A stretch of DNA of 64,000 bases from Ligula intestinalis (GCA_036362985.1 JAYGXS010000004.1:2710001-2774000), one strand, 5' to 3'. Numbered from the stretch's first letter, positions 59,401 through 61,739 are shown. Numbers and translations: made by a program. Notes: generated by a model from the sequence alone, not told the origin.

Positions 59401-60658
59401 CGCCCGAAAGCCCTACAAAGCTCGAAATGATAAGGAAATATCAGTCAAACCTGGAGATGTCTTTGAGGTTAGTTCGAAACCTTGTTTATCCCGTGTTCAA
59501 GCAAAATATTTCTTTGAAAGCAGGCATATTAGTCTTGTTGCCATTATTTCTGTTGCCGAATGTTAAATTACCAGCATTGAATTATGCTGCCAAGTTAAAT
59601 TTTTTTGGGGCTGATAATCATAAGATCTTGCAAAGAAATCAGTTACAAGATTTGGTTGAAATTAACAAGATTTCCCACAGGTTCTTGACGATTATGGCAC
59701 TTGGTGGTGTCTGCGTGCTCCCTCGGGCAAAGCCGGACACGTTCCAAAATCTCATTTAGAAGCCATTCCCCATCCAATGACCCCATATGGACGCAGCTAC
59801 GATTCTCCAACTGACCCAAGAGTTGGAAAAGTGCCAGTTATTGTCAAGACATCGGTTCAGCTAGAGTTGGGTGAGGAAAGTAGTCGATCACGGACGCCAT
59901 CGGCTAGACCTGGACAGAACCGCCAGGTTACAAGATCGTCTTCAACATTTCCAATTCCAGCCACGCCGCCAGCCATGAACAGGCCACTTTCACAGCTCCC
60001 ACCTAAAATGTCACCCAGCCGCCGGGATCGATCACCTGCAACACGAACTTACGTTAAGGAGCTAGTTCGTTGGTCACCGGAGTCCTCCCGGAAGCAGCAT
60101 AAAACCCGATCAAGCAGCAATCGGCCGCACAGATTCTCTCGCAGAAGCAGCAGCCTCTCAAGCTCTGATGACAGTTCAAATTACGAGAACCAGCCCAGGA
60201 AATCGTATGGCTCTCGTGGCATCCACAAATCGAGGGCCCATTCTCACCGTTCACCGTCTGGGTGTAAGGGTAACATACGGTGCCAGTGCCGCGAAGCAGC
60301 ATCCTGCCCTGTCCGGCATTCATGTCCAGTTCACTGCGTAAGGGATAAGACGTCAAGCCATACTCCGCCGCAATCACCTGCTAGGAATGACCCGTCAAAA
60401 GATAACCAATCACAGCAGGTTATCACCATCATTGAACTACCAAGGCAGGAACAGGAAGTGGAACAGGCGACAGCTACGGAAGAGTACCAGCAAAACACCG
60501 CTGCCACTGCACCCATCCAGATTCTTGTCCCTCAAGCCATTCAGTTTACCTTATCGATGGATGCAGTGCCTCAGTATCCTCAGAACGGACAAGCACTCCA
60601 GCAAACATCAATGCAAATGCCATGGTTAAGTCAACCTTACTACCCGACCTACGCATGA
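8053..60658 (+). CDS. SH3-domain two-pass membrane protein (5 exons)
   Basis: Joined exons 8053-8475, 12944-13279, 14712-14776, 59392-59467 and 59681-60658 give 1878 nt, 625 residues plus stop, with all junction phases consistent. Domains in order: residues 1-160, Ser/Arg/Gly-rich and probably disordered; about 175-250, two hydrophobic helices (WSITFFTLFLVTLFLGLLII and IGPLICGGSFLFLGAGFKFL) separated by a short loop, with a Lys/Arg-rich follower; about 280-330, an SH3 domain with the canonical acidic-aromatic RT loop, a WW pair in GTWWCLRA and the GHVPKSHLE end; then a long tail with RSSS, RRSSSLSSSDD and a Cys-rich patch (CQCREAASCPVRHSCPVHC). Both termini are predicted on the cytosolic face if the two helices form a hairpin. 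An SH3 domain implies binding to proline-rich partners. I do not recognise the family. Further small exons inside the 44.6-kb third intron cannot be excluded. Confidence 0.7.
8700..9110 (+). pseudogene. Penelope-like element GIY-YIG fragment
   Basis: The plus strand encodes LPHVKNTFELIERQQRIHQI, LHTQLVPPKDRVDYNSRKG, then IVYRIPCTGSEAVYCEKTGK and, after a TAA at 8998-9000, TRINEHQLAARM. 'G.VY.IPC......Y...TG......R..EH' is the GIY-YIG endonuclease signature at the C-terminus of Penelope-like retroelements. The preceding 'LP.V......I......' linker also fits. The reverse-transcriptase part is absent and the catalytic region has a stop, so this is a 5'-truncated dead copy in intron 1 of the SH3 gene. 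Confidence 0.6.
9420..9567 (-). mobile_element. tRNA-headed SINE with decayed hammerhead (copy 1)
   Basis: On the minus strand the head at 9567-9500 carries an A-box-like TGGCGCAGTGGTTATAGC and a B-box-like GGATTCGAGCC. It is followed by the family core with CTGATGA, GGCTAATG, GAAA and a TGGCCA stem III. Stem I no longer pairs well (GATGG against TAGGTC), so ribozyme activity is unlikely. The tail reads TCTCCCTTGTC, shared with the other copies. Confidence 0.65.
9570..10370. other. Intronic stretch without recognised feature
   Basis: Part of SH3-gene intron 1. No domain, tRNA or terminal repeat recognised in either strand. Confidence 0.35.
10375..10495. repeat. Short hairpin-containing repeats
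   Basis: Three divergent units of about 40 bp share GATTCCAGCTCGA-type starts. Each contains a small palindrome: CTCTACAAATGTAGAG near 10405, ACACAATGTAGTGT near 10442, and CTCTACAATGTAGAG near 10477. The arms change but keep pairing. The function is unknown. Confidence 0.45.
10626..10935. repeat. Tandem repeat, period about 136 bp
   Basis: AAACGGTAGAA at 10626 and 10762 starts two divergent units sharing CTAT.TACAAAT.GGGACTGGA in the middle and a GGCCGG end. A third, partial unit (GCTATTTGCATTTCGGGACT) follows near 10910. The copies are old. Confidence 0.5.
11894..11965 (+). repeat. tRNA-like SINE head
   Basis: GGCCCGTAGCCCAATAGTTA (A-box-like) and GGCTCGAGTTCTGC (B-box-like) stand about 35 bp apart, as in a tRNA-derived pol III promoter. 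The flanks lack an acceptor stem, and the downstream sequence runs into RTE reverse-transcriptase debris, so this is not a functional tRNA. Confidence 0.4.
12000..12540 (+). pseudogene. RTE-like LINE reverse-transcriptase fragment
   Basis: The plus strand encodes LTDLDYAEDITLLASSFGDL, QSIVSRVNQIAESVGLTVNS, then after a stop RRDIFIATKICVYHTSVRSV and LLCGCECWALCVED. This is the RT motif C region and the following thumb of RTE-type non-LTR elements. The catalytic Y-x-D-D is YAED, so one metal-binding Asp is lost. Several stops interrupt the frame. Confidence 0.65.
12944..13279 (+). CDS. SH3-gene exon 2 (two transmembrane helices)
   Basis: The acceptor CTTGTAG ends at 12943, and the exon reads ASLATVKSGRSTIQMEHHDR in phase 0 directly after exon 1. 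It holds both membrane helices and the basic stretch GAKERQKIK, ending AAG|GTATGT. Codon use is markedly GC-richer than the flanking intron. The internal ATG at 12986 could serve as an alternative start for a shorter isoform. Confidence 0.75.
14712..14776 (+). CDS. SH3-gene exon 3 (65 nt)
   Basis: A small exon between TTTCCTTGTAG and GTAAGT. In the frame left open by exon 2 it encodes YQSASASTVAVKLAEAPAVE followed by Ala and two bases of the next codon. Its phase-2 end is completed by the T that opens the exon at 59392. Intron 2 (13280-14711) and the downstream 44.6-kb intron show no other obvious in-phase exon, but short ones could be missed. Confidence 0.6.
15040..15900 (-). pseudogene. Penelope-like element 3' fragment (GIY-YIG)
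   Basis: The minus strand, about 15850 to 15415, encodes RNRYPNTFISHCLQT and, in a shifted frame, YIENVPEAPERIAAELGVGI, then SCVIYQVLCRDCSCHYTGHT, GRRFSSRITKHKRAVWKGD. The 'VIY.V.C..C...Y.G.TGR....R...HKRAV' series is the GIY-YIG endonuclease of PLE type. Downstream, at 15131-15078 on the minus strand, CTGATGA, a GGCT/AGCC stem and GAAA follow in order, resembling a hammerhead core but with the cleavage dinucleotide lost. A second, more decayed copy of this family is at 54.7-55.1 kb. Confidence 0.6.
15901..16686. other. Stretch without recognised gene; one perfect hairpin
   Basis: No coding domain is seen. At 16154-16177 a perfect 10-bp inverted repeat (AATGAGAGGT, ATTA loop, ACCTCTCATT) stands alone; its role is unknown. 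Confidence 0.35.
16689..17086. mobile_element. Mariner-like MITE with long TIRs
   Basis: The right end reads GGGACACCCTG followed by TA; the left end is TA followed by CAGAGTCTC. From there about 105 bp at each end are imperfect inverted copies, including ACACATTTTA, GTGTTTAT.ATAATTT and TATTTACAAGTA. TA dinucleotides at 16687-16688 and 17087-17088 fit the TA target duplication of Tc1/mariner elements, whose common invertebrate terminus CAGGGTGTCCC is recognisable. The roughly 190-bp centre has no transposase, so the element is non-autonomous. Confidence 0.7.
17089..18130. other. Stretch without recognised gene
   Basis: Intron 3 of the SH3 gene. An open frame at 17556-17975 has low-complexity Pro/Ser sequence and no domain; I do not consider it coding. 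Confidence 0.35.
18131..18240 (-). mobile_element. tRNA-headed SINE without hammerhead, minus copy
   Basis: On the minus strand an A-box-like CCGTAGCTCAGTGGTAGAGC and a B-box-like GTAGGTTCGACTC flank a GGCTGCGCAAAAGCC arm. A tail GAATTTTTCAC...GGGTTAACTGAA follows and is shared with the plus copy 220 bp away. The arms fold as a cloverleaf only poorly, so it is a tRNA-derived repeat and not a tRNA gene. Confidence 0.55.
18454..18560 (+). mobile_element. tRNA-headed SINE without hammerhead, plus copy
   Basis: GCCTCGTAGCTCAATGGTAG and TGTGGGTTCGACTCCCAC give strong A and B boxes and a perfect T arm. The GCCTCG/CGAGGC acceptor stem is nearly intact, but the anticodon arm would have a 10-nt loop, which excludes a working tRNA. 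The tail GAATTTTTCAC...GTCAACTGAA matches the minus copy, forming an inverted pair. Confidence 0.55.
18600..21000. other. Stretch without recognised gene
   Basis: Intron 3 of the SH3 gene and 3' flank of NAA35. A short (CAT)n/(ATC)n tract lies at about 20664-20693. No conserved domain is seen, and no obvious polyadenylation hexamer for NAA35 lies close to its stop codon. Confidence 0.35.
21065..21727 (-). CDS. NAA35: NAA35 exon 3 (C-terminus)
   Basis: The acceptor CTCAAACAG is followed by MELANMHRFICAANIYVLRA in phase 0; the stop codon is TAG at 21065-21067. It encodes the C-terminal domain with AFQHEVGIDLNALEQ, an AAS-like helix (LYQLASKIYGVARQCLRNAE) and the closing NYVVTRLLAARPEKR and LSVQLDFTFLPSRMYPLLRL, which matches the FDFS...FPVVKL end of other NAA35 proteins. 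The GC content is strikingly higher than in the surrounding intron. Confidence 0.88.
   Translation of the reverse strand: MELANMHRFICAANIYVLRAFQHEVGIDLNALEQSPAPGVSFTPGQRRFYGSLRTQFIRRLGSLISSPTSPLADPGGALVAFKSAHEYLTMGHFADCSTTDLYQLASKIYGVARQCLRNAEALLAKLRDSGSPGGGSGSVYSAESGLLPLGPVDSLADMDHLAKNNYVVTRLLAARPEKRPSAKQLPANRPPDLRSPQLSVQLDFTFLPSRMYPLLRLAS
21065..39215 (-). CDS. NAA35: NatC auxiliary subunit NAA35 (3 exons)
   Basis: Exons 39215-37743, 34989-34393 and 21727-21065 join in phase 0 to 909 residues plus stop. NAA35 is the large scaffold subunit of NatC, which with NAA30 and NAA38 acetylates nascent proteins starting Met-Leu/Ile/Phe at the ribosome. Recognised blocks: KYFGLQHAMSAIEIMNPSMD near residue 30, the family hallmark; SLAQTVYTCMYMH near 105; SPVFEEEDFCAMTYGV near 160; NRSRQRSNMEQIFARMHELL after the first splice; GFQLGLYSCHEWVYMYSFEI in exon 2; ELANMHRFICAANIYVLRAF at the start of exon 3; and a KNNYVVTRLLA...LDFTF...YPLLRL end. 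It is longer than the roughly 725-residue human protein because of Ser-rich and Ala/Arg-rich insertions. It lies wholly within an intron of the opposite-strand SH3 gene. The reading frame is intact. Confidence 0.9.
21728..24299. other. NAA35 intron 2, left part; no gene recognised
   Basis: No coding domain is seen. At about 23019-23060 the plus strand has GATGATGAAGCC and GTCGAAACGTCAGG, resembling the conserved 3' end of the LINE at 29.7 kb, so an old 5'-truncated LINE tail is likely. The rest is unremarkable. Confidence 0.35.
24300..24452 (-). mobile_element. Hammerhead SINE, copy 2 (one core change)
   Basis: The minus strand has a degenerate tRNA head, then the hammerhead fold at 24361-24317: stem I GACTGG with CTGGTC (six pairs, two wobble), intact CTGATGA, stem II with GG/CC, a palindromic stem III TGATCA and cleavage dinucleotide TT. 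The conserved GAAA has become AAAA, which should inactivate it. It lies sense to the NAA35 pre-mRNA. Confidence 0.65.
24978..25130 (+). mobile_element. Hammerhead SINE, copy 3 (core deleted)
   Basis: One of the best tRNA-like heads: GTGGTGCAGTGGTAAACCAT (A box) and GTGAGTTCGAATCTC (B box). The hammerhead region keeps GAAA and TGTCCATT, but CTGATGA has lost three bases, so no ribozyme is expected. The tail TTTTCCTTGTCGG is shared with other copies. Confidence 0.65.
25140..26249. other. NAA35 intron and probable LINE 5' region
   Basis: A (TTC)n run lies at 25530-25552. From roughly 25,700 to 26,249 the sequence becomes GC-rich and leads without break into the LINE frame, so it probably contains the LINE 5' untranslated region with its internal promoter. 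An overlapping frame (26045-26566) encodes Pro/Arg-rich sequence without a domain and may be a decayed N-terminal extension. Confidence 0.4.
26304..26327 (+). other. 2A-like ribosome-skipping motif in LINE
   Basis: Residues 19-26 of the LINE frame are GIEANPGP, directly after the hydrophobic run LLRLLLLAA. The 2A consensus is D-V/I-E-x-N-P-G-P; six of the seven fixed positions match and the first is Gly instead of Asp. Active 2A and combined signal/2A sequences are known near the N-terminus of some metazoan non-LTR retrotransposons. Whether this Gly variant skips is unknown. Confidence 0.5.
29671..29706 (+). repeat. LINE 3'-end hairpin
   Basis: CTGACG at 29671-29676 pairs perfectly with CGTCAG at 29701-29706, and GGAA with TTCC inside, with GAAA on the 3' side of the internal loop. 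The arrangement CTGACGA, stem, CCGAAAC resembles the core of a hammerhead, but no cleavage site is evident. It may be the structure recognised by the LINE reverse transcriptase. Confidence 0.4.
29755..30259. other. NAA35 intron stretch without recognised feature
   Basis: AT-rich sequence with no domain; ends in a short (TA)n tract at 30251-30264 that abuts the target duplication of the composite SINE insertion. Confidence 0.35.
30452..30495 (-). ncRNA. Hammerhead ribozyme in SINE, intact (minus)
   Basis: Same 44-nt fold as the plus partner at 30727-30770. Stem I CCGTGG/TCACGG, CTGATGA, stem II GGGC-CAATA-GCCC, GAAA, stem III TAGCTA, cleavage after TA. It is oriented sense to NAA35, in its second intron. 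All nucleotides required in the hammerhead core are present. Confidence 0.7.
30727..30770 (+). ncRNA. Hammerhead ribozyme in SINE, intact (plus)
   Basis: Stem I 5' strand 30727-30732 (CCGTGG) pairs with 30765-30770 (TCACGG). CTGATGA is at 30733-30739. Stem II GGGC/GCCC has loop CAATA, GAAA is at 30753-30756, stem III is the self-complementary TAGCTA at 30757-30762, and U16.1/A17 is TA at 30763-30764, so cleavage is predicted after 30764. This is a type I minimal hammerhead. Stem III has no room for a loop, which in known natural cases favours cleavage as a dimer or in trans. It is sense to the SH3 gene intron 3. Confidence 0.72.
30820..33300. other. NAA35 intron stretch without recognised gene
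   Basis: Several open frames (for example 31023-31286 and 32315-32668) show no recognisable domain. A short CGCGCACGCGCACACACACA tract is at about 32070-32090. Nothing else can be supported. Confidence 0.35.
33301..33440 (-). mobile_element. Hammerhead SINE, copy 6 (core decayed)
   Basis: Minus-strand head with GAGCTCGTGGCGTTAG and the B box GGGTTCGAGCC. The hammerhead region (33360-33316) keeps GAAA and a palindromic TGGCCA stem III, but CTGATGA has become CTTTTGATGG, so activity is lost. Confidence 0.6.
33490..33640 (+). mobile_element. Hammerhead SINE, copy 7 (full length)
   Basis: The head GTTGGGTAACGGCTAACG (A box) and GCGGGTTCGAGCC (B box) leads into a hammerhead and the CTTCCTTGTCTTTG tail. 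The first 45 bp, including GTGAGTTCCGTT and AACGTTCATCAA, recur at 33700-33745 as a separate partial head. The copy lies in NAA35 intron 2, sense to the SH3 gene. Confidence 0.68.
33576..33620 (+). ncRNA. Hammerhead ribozyme in SINE copy 7
   Basis: Stem I GGCTGG (33576-33581) pairs with CCAGTC (33615-33620), six pairs with one wobble. CTGATGA is at 33582-33588. Stem II GGC/GCC (plus T-A) is closed by a C-A mismatch, GAAA is at 33603-33606, stem III TGGCCA is at 33607-33612, and TT at 33613-33614 is the cleavage dinucleotide. The only weakness is the mismatch at the base of stem II. Its stem I and stem III differ from the 30.7-kb copy but still pair. Confidence 0.62.
33975..34320 (-). mobile_element. 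Two SINE fragments with decayed hammerheads
   Basis: At 34059-34015 (minus) the core reads CTGCTGA instead of CTGATGA and AACA instead of GAAA, with CTGG/CCAG of stem I still pairing. A second head at 34320-34211 (minus) has the A box GTGCCTCAGAGGTTCGGGC and B box GTGGATTTGAACCTC and stops shortly after GACTGGCTG. Both are dead. Confidence 0.55.
34393..34989 (-). CDS. NAA35: NAA35 exon 2
   Basis: The acceptor AACGCAG precedes ISRGFCFNRSRQRSNMEQIF; the exon ends YWNYQ with the donor CAG|GTATTT. It carries a (TCC)n-encoded serine run (SSPSSASSSSSSL) and, after the conserved LYSCHEWVYMYSFEI block, a variable Ala/Glu/Arg-rich segment (SGRRRRRKAQEAGQEA) at the place where vertebrate NAA35 has a Lys-rich linker. 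The length of 597 nt keeps phase 0 at both ends. Confidence 0.85.
34990..37742. other. NAA35 intron 1
   Basis: An intron of 2.75 kb between phase-0 splice sites. Open frames such as 36672-36917 lack a recognisable domain. No repeat family was identified with confidence. Confidence 0.5.
37743..39215 (-). CDS. NAA35: NAA35 exon 1
   Basis: Starts at the first ATG of the frame (MSESKTDITERFRQACSTC), as expected from the 'DIT..F..A' start of other NAA35 proteins. Residues 1-491 contain the N-terminal NatC-scaffold hallmarks. It ends at SQLVA with a GTAAGT donor (complement at 37742-37737), phase 0. The coding frame would continue into the intron for some 20 codons, but the homologous IQIHGHNRARQR segment of other NAA35 proteins is matched only after splicing. 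Confidence 0.88.
39293..39297 (-). promoter_or_regulatory. CCAAT box candidate of NAA35
   Basis: GACCAATCATC on the minus strand lies about 80 bp upstream of the NAA35 start codon, in a spot expected for a proximal promoter. No TATA box is visible. The motif is short, so the call is tentative. Confidence 0.25.
39300..40020. other. Stretch upstream of NAA35; no gene
   Basis: AT-rich intergenic (intron 3 of the SH3 gene) sequence with an AATAAAAATAAAAATAATAA run near 39730. No coding domain. Confidence 0.35.
40021..40252. repeat. Two-copy tandem repeat, period 116 bp
   Basis: GACTCCAGAGCC at 40024 and 40140 opens two units sharing AAAGTTGGCGAT, AACGACCTCGAA-type and CCACAGCGAAG blocks, with roughly one difference in ten bases. 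There is no coding frame across the pair. It may be a remnant of a satellite or a local slippage duplication. Confidence 0.65.
40465..42910 (-). pseudogene. CR1-like LINE copy B, ORF2 remnant
   Basis: Minus strand, 5' to 3': endonuclease part (GEGSVLIYVRHGLPV, DIMAVYRPPSSN, VMVMGDFNAP, then in other frames LLRTVQASFLTQNVLYPTRL and GKSDHVVLQ); linker (WRGDFTQMKN, RPRWLPPTLKREVNRKGRLL); reverse transcriptase (FFPDSWKIFIILPVFK, NYRGLHKTPALAKLLEKI, SQHGFLPGRSCETCNLAFL, VTYFDLSKAFDKIPHRRLL, MYTDDLKCISSF, LPMLEYCCLLFGLM). Frameshifts and stops separate the blocks, and a foreign 330-bp insert splits linker from RT. The Y-x-D-D catalytic motif (YTDD) survives. It lies upstream of NAA35 in the SH3-gene intron. 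Confidence 0.75.
41575..41905. repeat. Insert within LINE copy B
   Basis: About 330 bp interrupt the LINE between its linker and RT. The insert contains CAAATCAAATTTATTAAAGG and AAATATAGGCAAACGCCTTT, a string with a close relative at 24539-24565. It looks like a LINE or SINE tail from another family, younger than copy B. Confidence 0.5.
42911..43600. other. Stretch between LINE remnants
   Basis: Probably LINE 5' and flanking sequence. The minus strand still gives scraps of endonuclease-like sequence near 42,900-43,100, but nothing that can be read as a domain. Confidence 0.3.
43690..43965 (-). pseudogene. LINE fragment C (internally deleted)
   Basis: The minus strand reads LLVGYVYRQPNANVDFDLCL and SQAFHAAADLKLKYCLATGD, an endonuclease piece. 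It is joined almost directly to a C-terminal ORF2 piece (KYRQFFSVNAISIWNKMPKS, IETQQSYPMFKRAITRFLYS). The same endonuclease segment occurs in copy A at about 44,700-44,800, so this is a separate copy, or a deletion product, abutting copy A. Confidence 0.55.
43968..45106 (-). pseudogene. CR1-like LINE copy A, ORF2 5' part
   Basis: The endonuclease begins LVVLNARSLINKMPLLQTMF at about 45,106 and continues DIVMVTETWASACVADSELS, LLVGCVYRPPHANADYDLFL, then IAGDFNLPDVQCFPPSGPSK and LGSSDHLTVVSELELEAE. A linker (HFVPRKKVIHVKDEVYLPLS, RRLRKLSRRLHRQND) ends near 43,968, where the element is broken off before the reverse transcriptase. Catalytic GDFN and SDH motifs remain. The ORF2 start overlaps the ORF1 end in another frame. 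Confidence 0.72.
45096..46828 (-). pseudogene. LINE copy A ORF1 with internal duplication
   Basis: Minus strand from ATG 46828: Ser/Pro-rich start, PPPAKRPRCLLRLPKLDCED, a coiled coil (FSEIKQELYHEVNKLKQEIA), then by frame change GVNKSTYAQIASAGKPETRI and two copies of a module containing SLLDAALESDDTEVDKIIKL / SVLDSAQESDDQEVDKIITQ, NPKTSTS / NPKAST, RELATDAPVNHKQNIVIKGA / HELATYAPLSRKKKIVVKGA. After a stop at 45666-45668 the frame continues to the C-terminus (ICIRKFFLPDYELKERMNMG, NLKIREGQIVQVRRTSLWSK). CR1-type ORF1 proteins bind RNA. This copy is broken by a frameshift and at least two stops. Confidence 0.6.
46860..47250. other. Stretch without recognised feature
   Basis: Likely the 5' region of LINE copy A and its flank. 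Nothing else visible. Confidence 0.3.
47251..47768 (+). repeat. PLE terminal repeat, left plus copy
   Basis: Nearly identical in order and sequence to 51658-52211, so the two form long direct repeats on either side of the minus-strand PLE. Both start ACAAACAATCGATTTTT, carry a hammerhead about 45 bp in, then CTGCAGGTACAACCGGTGGC and CCGCAATGTGGTAGAGCCC. The left copy lacks about 35 bp near 47,720. It ends in a perfect hairpin (GTGTTGGCAGGG at 47757 and its complement to 47786). Confidence 0.7.
47292..47333 (+). ncRNA. PLE hammerhead ribozyme 1 (plus)
   Basis: Stem I TTTGGT/GCCAAA (six pairs, one wobble), CTGATGA at 47298-47304, a short weak stem II in GAAGTTACT, GAAA at 47314-47317, stem III GCG-TT-CGC, and TC as cleavage dinucleotide with predicted cut after 47327. 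Hammerheads in the terminal repeats of Penelope-like elements are established. Stem II here is only two to three pairs, so activity may be low. Confidence 0.62.
47769..48700. other. Stretch between PLE pieces
   Basis: No coding domain. Near 48,515-48,550 the plus strand has GACCG...CGGTCGAAACGTCGGCG, a hairpin resembling the conserved 3' ends of other retroelements in the window, so a truncated retroelement tail is likely. Confidence 0.35.
48739..48780 (-). ncRNA. PLE hammerhead ribozyme 2 (minus, 3' repeat)
   Basis: Same fold as ribozyme 1: stem I TTTGGC/GCCAAA, all six pairs Watson-Crick, CTGATGA, GAAGTTACT, GAAA, GCGTTCGC, with TT as the cleavage dinucleotide. The stem I closing pair is C-G here against U-G in the plus copies. 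Confidence 0.62.
51307..51348 (-). ncRNA. PLE hammerhead ribozyme 3 (minus, 5' repeat)
   Basis: Stem I TTTGGG/GCCAAA with a G-G mismatch next to the core, otherwise the same conserved core, stem III GCG-TT-CGC and TC cleavage dinucleotide. It lies upstream of the PLE coding region, so a ribozyme stands in each terminal repeat, the usual PLE arrangement. Confidence 0.58.
51535..52211 (+). repeat. Inverted PLE 3' end, right plus copy
   Basis: The plus strand begins with the C-terminal codons of a PLE (LRKPVLCAQKNLVQAPNFA) and continues through the 3' terminal repeat. It is the mirror image of the minus-strand 5' terminal repeat ending at about 51,530, giving a palindrome of roughly 230 bp per arm centred near 51,533. 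From 51658 it is also the direct repeat of 47251-47768. Confidence 0.7.
51699..51740 (+). ncRNA. PLE hammerhead ribozyme 4 (plus)
   Basis: Sequence of the fold is identical to ribozyme 1: TTTGGT at 51699-51704, CTGATGA at 51705-51711, GAAA at 51721-51724, cleavage predicted after 51734, GCCAAA to 51740. Sense to the SH3-gene intron 3. Confidence 0.62.
52460..53640 (-). pseudogene. CR1-like LINE copy D, RT remnant
   Basis: The minus strand retains YQHGFPLGPSCPKNSLFSYE, HKGYSIDVIFWTA, CSVLDTLPCLI, then HWVPSKVSQKPEHFINDTEL, EAKTHRDLGMW and VLLKYVDQTCLEKY, followed by the C-terminal PVTHSLNERPLKFVFVANLK piece. These are RT motifs A-B and the thumb of a CR1-type ORF2. Multiple stops and frame changes; motif C is not recognisable. 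Dead copy. Confidence 0.6.
53640..54664. other. Probable 5' continuation of LINE copy D
   Basis: The minus strand gives weak linker-like scraps (for example HGKATVGRGTI and NHSKETTSNLQDLLKRTSLF), but no domain can be read with confidence. Confidence 0.3.
54665..55150 (-). pseudogene. Second copy of the 15-kb PLE fragment
   Basis: Matches 15130-15600 over its length (for example GCCATTATATAAGGCAGACC against GCCATTATACAGGGCACACC on the minus strand, and the shared GTTATGGCGTG on the plus strand), in the same orientation 39.5 kb away. The GIY-YIG frame is destroyed by stops, so it is older than its relative. Confidence 0.55.
55151..55950. other. Stretch without recognised feature
   Basis: Possibly 3' flank of the LINE fragment that follows. 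No domain. Confidence 0.3.
55960..56440 (-). pseudogene. CR1-like LINE copy E, ORF2 C-terminus
   Basis: Minus strand: MSEYCVQPWYPWIKQGCTVL, ERIHRKAKELIRTLQ, then LPCSCRIDRLNPLPPIFNN, and at the end DLLQILMLTAFRQLKDDLNL. 'EYC...W.P........LE...R.A..LI..L' and the closing 'F...L..........L' are the post-RT thumb of CR1-type LINEs. 5'-truncated and broken by stops. Confidence 0.65.
56450..59391. other. 3' part of SH3-gene intron 3; no gene
   Basis: Very AT-rich. No domain or repeat recognised with confidence. It ends at the acceptor TTTATCAG before exon 4. Confidence 0.4.
59392..59467 (+). CDS. SH3-gene exon 4 (SH3 domain, first half)
   Basis: Opens with one base completing the split Thr codon from exon 3, then LAIARKPYKARNDKEISVKP and GDVFE, ending GAG|GTTAGT in phase 0. 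This is the first half of the SH3 fold (ALYDY-equivalent ARKPYKA, RT loop NDKE, then GDVFEV). Intron 4 that follows is only 213 bp. Confidence 0.8.
59681..60658 (+). CDS. SH3-gene exon 5 (SH3 end and tail)
   Basis: The acceptor TTTCCCACAG precedes VLDDYGTWWCLRAPSGKAGH and VPKSHLEAI, completing the SH3 domain with its Trp pair and the VP-x-x-x-L end. About 290 further residues are low complexity: RSRTPSARPGQNRQ, SPSRRDRSPATR, RRSSSLSSSDDSS, the Cys/His patch RCQCREAASCPVRHSCPVHC, then Gln-rich sequence up to TGA at 60656-60658. Pro-x-x-Pro and Arg-rich pieces could themselves be SH3 ligands. Confidence 0.8.
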   Translation, partial: VLDDYGTWWCLRAPSGKAGHVPKSHLEAIPHPMTPYGRSYDSPTDPRVGKVPVIVKTSVQLELGEESSRSRTPSARPGQNRQVTRSSSTFPIPATPPAMNRPLSQLPPKMSPSRRDRSPATRTYVKELVRWSPESSRKQHKTRSSSNRPHRFSRRSSSLSSSDDSSNYENQPRKSYGSRGIHKSRAHSHRSPSGCKGNIRCQCREAASCPVRHSCPVHCVRDKTSSHTPPQSPARNDPSKDNQSQQVITIIELPRQEQEVEQATATEEYQQNTAATAPIQILVPQAIQFTLSMDAVPQYPQNGQALQQTSMQMPWLSQPYYPTYA

Positions 60659-61323
60659 GGTTGGGGTGTGGACACCAGTTGCGTGGATTTTTGCGGCGAC
60701 CAAGCTGAGCGAATGGAGCGGGCAGAGGGTGAGCTGTATCCAAAACTAGCCTTATTTCTTCCTTTCGAGACTCCGATTTTTATCTGCCCTTACCAGATTG
60801 ATAAGTCTGCATATTTTTCTGCTCCCGAATGTGTACTCACCTCCTCTGAATTGCTTACATCCAGTCTTATTCAAAGTTCTTTCTTTTATATTTTACCCAT
60901 AATCTTCATCATCCAATGTTTTCATAACAGAGCAACTGAACACCCACCCATATTTTTTGACTGCCACCTGCTCTCAAGTATGATAAATCTAGTTGTTTTA
61001 ACTTATCGACTTCGCTGAGTAAAGTATTTCATAAACGCTACCCTTTTCTTTCAGAACAGTTTCGCATATATTAGCGAGAAGATCAAATATTCTTTTTTGA
61101 GTAGAATATCTCAGTTGTTGGAAGAAATTCAGTGGCAACGCATGACTCGCGATATTGTAAGAACCAGCGTCAGCTTGAATACAGAAGAAGGTGTTGGTAT
61201 CATTCTGATGGGGAATCATTTTTTTACATGGCATTACGTTGGCTAGGTCCAATGCTGTCATTTCTTTCTGAGGCCAGTGAACTGCGCTAACTGGCAAACA
61301 CGATAAACCAACCACTTGTGGCA

Positions 61324-61327
<4 letters not shown>
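60659..61327 (+). other. 3' flank of SH3 gene
   Basis: Likely 3' untranslated region. The first clear AATAAA hexamer is at 61323-61328, 665 bp after the stop, directly before a (TA)n tract, so it may be fortuitous. Confidence 0.35.

Positions 61328-61372
<45 letters not shown>
61328..61372. repeat. (TA)n microsatellite
   Basis: About 22 uninterrupted TA units. Confidence 0.95.
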
Positions 61373-61373
<1 letters not shown>

Positions 61374-61379
61374 CAGTAA

Positions 61380-61530
61380 AAGAGGTATGACAGCATTTTG
61401 GGGTAACTTAATTCAGAACTGTTTTGGGCTTATAAGCCTTCATCAGCCAAGCATAACTCTGAACGCCAGCTTGTCGGACAACACAAACAAACGCACTCAC
61501 AGACGGCGCAGTTTGTCCACCACTGGTGTT
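61380..61530 (-). mobile_element. Hammerhead SINE, copy 9 (GAAA mutated)
   Basis: Fold at 61452-61406 (minus): stem I GCTTGG/TTAAGT (pairs kept, three wobbles), CTGATGA intact, stem II GGC(T)/(A)GCC, GAAA changed to AAAA, stem III CAG-TT-CTG. Closely related to the copy 370 bp to the right and shares CAGTAAA.G.GGTATGACA before it. Confidence 0.6.
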
Positions 61531-61739
61531 TATCACATTGGTCATAAGCCCTTCATCAAACCGCAATTCATCAGCACCTCGCCACCTGACATTTCCTGTC
61601 ACTGCTGATCGGGTATATATTCACTCAGAAATGTGCGAACACCGATCGAATAGGCTTCCAAACTAAACAAAGTTCATGTGGTGGCCAGAGGTCCCCAATG
61701 GGTGACCGCCTGCCAGGCCGATTCCGGCCAAGTCATTAA

